A stretch of 5,431 nucleotides of DNA from an uncultured bacterium (GTDB lineage: Bacteria; Patescibacteriota; Minisyncoccia; Phycocordibacterales; UBA9973), in NCBI GenBank assembly GCA_903821415.1, contig CAIJLF010000041.1:1-5431 (forward strand), read 5' to 3'. The translations under genes and the position numbers were made by a program. The notes below the pieces were generated by a model. That model was not told the origin of the DNA. It saw only the letters and a program-made list of their open reading frames with translations, and ran no database searches. Position 1 is the first letter of the stretch. Every line of letters begins with the position of its first letter. Shown here in pieces: positions 4,007 to 5,431 of this stretch.

Positions 4007-5431
4007 TTATTTTTTCAATTTTATATCATCACCTAATTTATGAGGATTATGGTTTTTACACATTTTATTACTACATCTTTCGGGTATAGTCTTTGTGCCT
4101 TCCATCATGAGTGATTCGCAGAGGTCACAAATGTTTCCGGTAGGTTTTGCTTTTATAGCATTTTTACATTCAGGATAGTCACTACAAGAATAGAATATTC
4201 CAAATCTACCTCTTCTCTCCATCATCTTTCCTTTTTTACACATAGGACAAGTGATGTCTGTCATTTTCTTTTTTAATTCTTCCTCGTCTTGTTTTATAAA
4301 TTTGCATTTTGGATACCTTGAACAAGATATGAAGCTTCCGAATCTACCTTCTCGAATTACTAGCTTTCCTCCTCCGTTCTTTCCTTTTTTATCTCCACAA
4401 GTAGGACACATCTCACCAGTCTCTTTTGGTCCTTCAAGTACATTTCCTTCTATAGTACGAGCTCCTGTACAGTCTGGGTATTTAGCACATGAATAAAATT
4501 TACCTCCTCGAGAAAGCTTCACTATCATATTGCTCCCACACACTGGGCATAGGATATCGCTAGGAGCTTCTCCCATATTTGTAGCTTTTGCTAGTTTGTC
4601 TTTCTCTTTTACATCTTTTTGAAAAGGTATATAGAAATCTTTCAAAGTTTTCACATAATCTCTTTTTCCATTTGCTATATCGTCAAGTTCGTCTTCCATA
4701 GTGGCAGTAAAAGTATCACTTATATATTCTCCAAAATTATTCTCAAGAAACGATGATACGACATCACCTGTATCAGTGGGGAATAGCGTTCTTCCTTCTT
4801 TCCTTACGTACCCTCTATCTTCCAGAGTTTTCATAATAGAAGCATAAGTCGAAGGACGCCCTATATCACGAGCTTCGAGCTCTTTAACGAGGCCTGCCTC
4901 TGTGTATCTGTTTGGTGGTTCAGTAGCTTTTTCTGTACTGTTTAATTTAAGTAATTTTAATTCTTCTCCCACTATTACTTCTGGAAGCTCTACATCTTCA
5001 CCACGTGCTCCTGTCTCACAGATGAGCCATCCTGGGAATAGAACTCTTGATCCATTTGCAGTAAAGTCAGGAATAGTATTCTCTTTTATGTTTGCAACGA
5101 TTTTAGTTTTTAGTAATTTGGCGTCAGACATTTGAGAAGAGACGACTCTCTCCCATATTAGTTGGTAGAGTTTCTTTTGTTCTTCATTTGCTCCTGCGTG
5201 CAATTGTTCTACGTGAGTAGGACGAATAGCCTCGTGAGCTTCTTGGGCATTTTTGGATTTAGTTTTATAGATATGTTTTTCAGAATATTCTTTACCGTAT
5301 TTTTTTTCTACAAGTGCGATAATTTGATTCTGAGCTACGATACTTAGGTTTGTGCTATCAGTACGCATATAAGTTATGAATCCTTGCTCATAGAGCTTCT
5401 GAGCTACTTGCATAGTGCGTGAAGGAGAGAA
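4007..5431 (-). CDS. topA: DNA topoisomerase I (type IA), C-terminal part, 5' partial
   Basis: The frame is open from the right edge of the window and ends at TAA (complement 4007-4009), giving 474 residues of the protein. It relaxes negative supercoils by cutting one strand through a 5'-phosphotyrosine link. The visible start FSPSRTMQVAQKLYEQG leads into FITYMRTDS, where Tyr at visible residue 21 is the active-site tyrosine. EAHEAIRPT (visible 64-72) and RYTEAGLVKELE...GRPSTYA (about 175-197) are further conserved type IA motifs. Four C4 zinc fingers follow, with cysteines at visible residues 295/298/315/321, 342/345/370/376, 395/398/416/422 and 435/438/453/458; they probably help DNA and RNA polymerase binding, as in other bacterial TopA. 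The TOPRIM metal-binding domain and the true start codon lie beyond the window. The ATG at 5413 is internal to a conserved motif and is not the start. rel follows 51 bases downstream on the same strand. Confidence 0.96.
   Translation of the reverse strand, partial: FSPSRTMQVAQKLYEQGFITYMRTDSTNLSIVAQNQIIALVEKKYGKEYSEKHIYKTKSKNAQEAHEAIRPTHVEQLHAGANEEQKKLYQLIWERVVSSQMSDAKLLKTKIVANIKENTIPDFTANGSRVLFPGWLICETGARGEDVELPEVIVGEELKLLKLNSTEKATEPPNRYTEAGLVKELEARDIGRPSTYASIMKTLEDRGYVRKEGRTLFPTDTGDVVSSFLENNFGEYISDTFTATMEDELDDIANGKRDYVKTLKDFYIPFQKDVKEKDKLAKATNMGEAPSDILCPVCGSNMIVKLSRGGKFYSCAKYPDCTGARTIEGNVLEGPKETGEMCPTCGDKKGKNGGGKLVIREGRFGSFISCSRYPKCKFIKQDEEELKKKMTDITCPMCKKGKMMERRGRFGIFYSCSDYPECKNAIKAKPTGNICDLCESLMMEGTKTIPERCSNKMCKNHNPHKLGDDIKLKK

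Noticed and set aside
4251..5347. Plus-strand open frames at 4251-4496, 4902-5135 and 5162-5347 inside topA
   Set aside because: They are antisense shadows of topA, rich in Ser, Phe and Pro as expected from the complement of Lys/Glu-rich coding sequence.

Overview
The window is an AT-rich bacterial segment with compact genes, standard stop codons (only TAA and TAG end the genes, with no in-frame TGA) and no mobile element. The ParB architecture, a shortened RelA/SpoT protein, a tRNA gene without an encoded CCA end and the near absence of Shine-Dalgarno sequences together suggest a Candidate Phyla Radiation (Patescibacteria/Parcubacteria-type) genome. This placement is an inference from the sequence alone and was not tested by any search.

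Layout, left to right. Bases 1-276 (+) are the last 91 codons of a ClpB/ClpC-type AAA+ chaperone, closed by a hairpin terminator. Bases 376-855 (+) encode an unrecognised 159-residue protein with its own likely promoter and a strong terminator. Bases 913-1134 hold no gene. They contain a degenerate 41-42 bp tandem repeat, a GC-rich block and a 19-nt inverted copy of the 3' end of the neighbouring tRNA. Bases 1173-1255 (-) are tRNA-Tyr(GTA), with a terminator just beyond its 3' end. Bases 1362-2441 (+) encode ParB, divergent from the tRNA. Bases 2480-3955 (-) encode a bifunctional-looking RelA/SpoT protein that stops after its TGS domain. Bases 4007-5431 (-) are the 3' part of topA, including the active-site tyrosine and four C4 zinc fingers. 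The 5' part of topA lies outside the window.

The genes are housekeeping functions: protein quality control, tyrosine decoding, chromosome segregation, the (p)ppGpp stringent response and DNA supercoiling control. topA and rel are co-oriented 51 bp apart and may be partly co-transcribed. rel also has a consensus -10 box placed so that transcription would start on the A of its ATG. parB has an extended -10 box in the same place relative to its ATG, so both mRNAs are predicted to be leaderless. parB and rel converge on one perfect 19-bp hairpin whose stem contains both stop codons.

I found no CRISPR array, transposon, toxin-antitoxin pair or convincing new multigene system. The most unexplained part is the intergenic stretch 913-1134, where the tandem repeat and the inverted tRNA-end copy lie next to the tRNA gene. 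The second most interesting point is the leaderless promoter geometry shared by two neighbouring genes.
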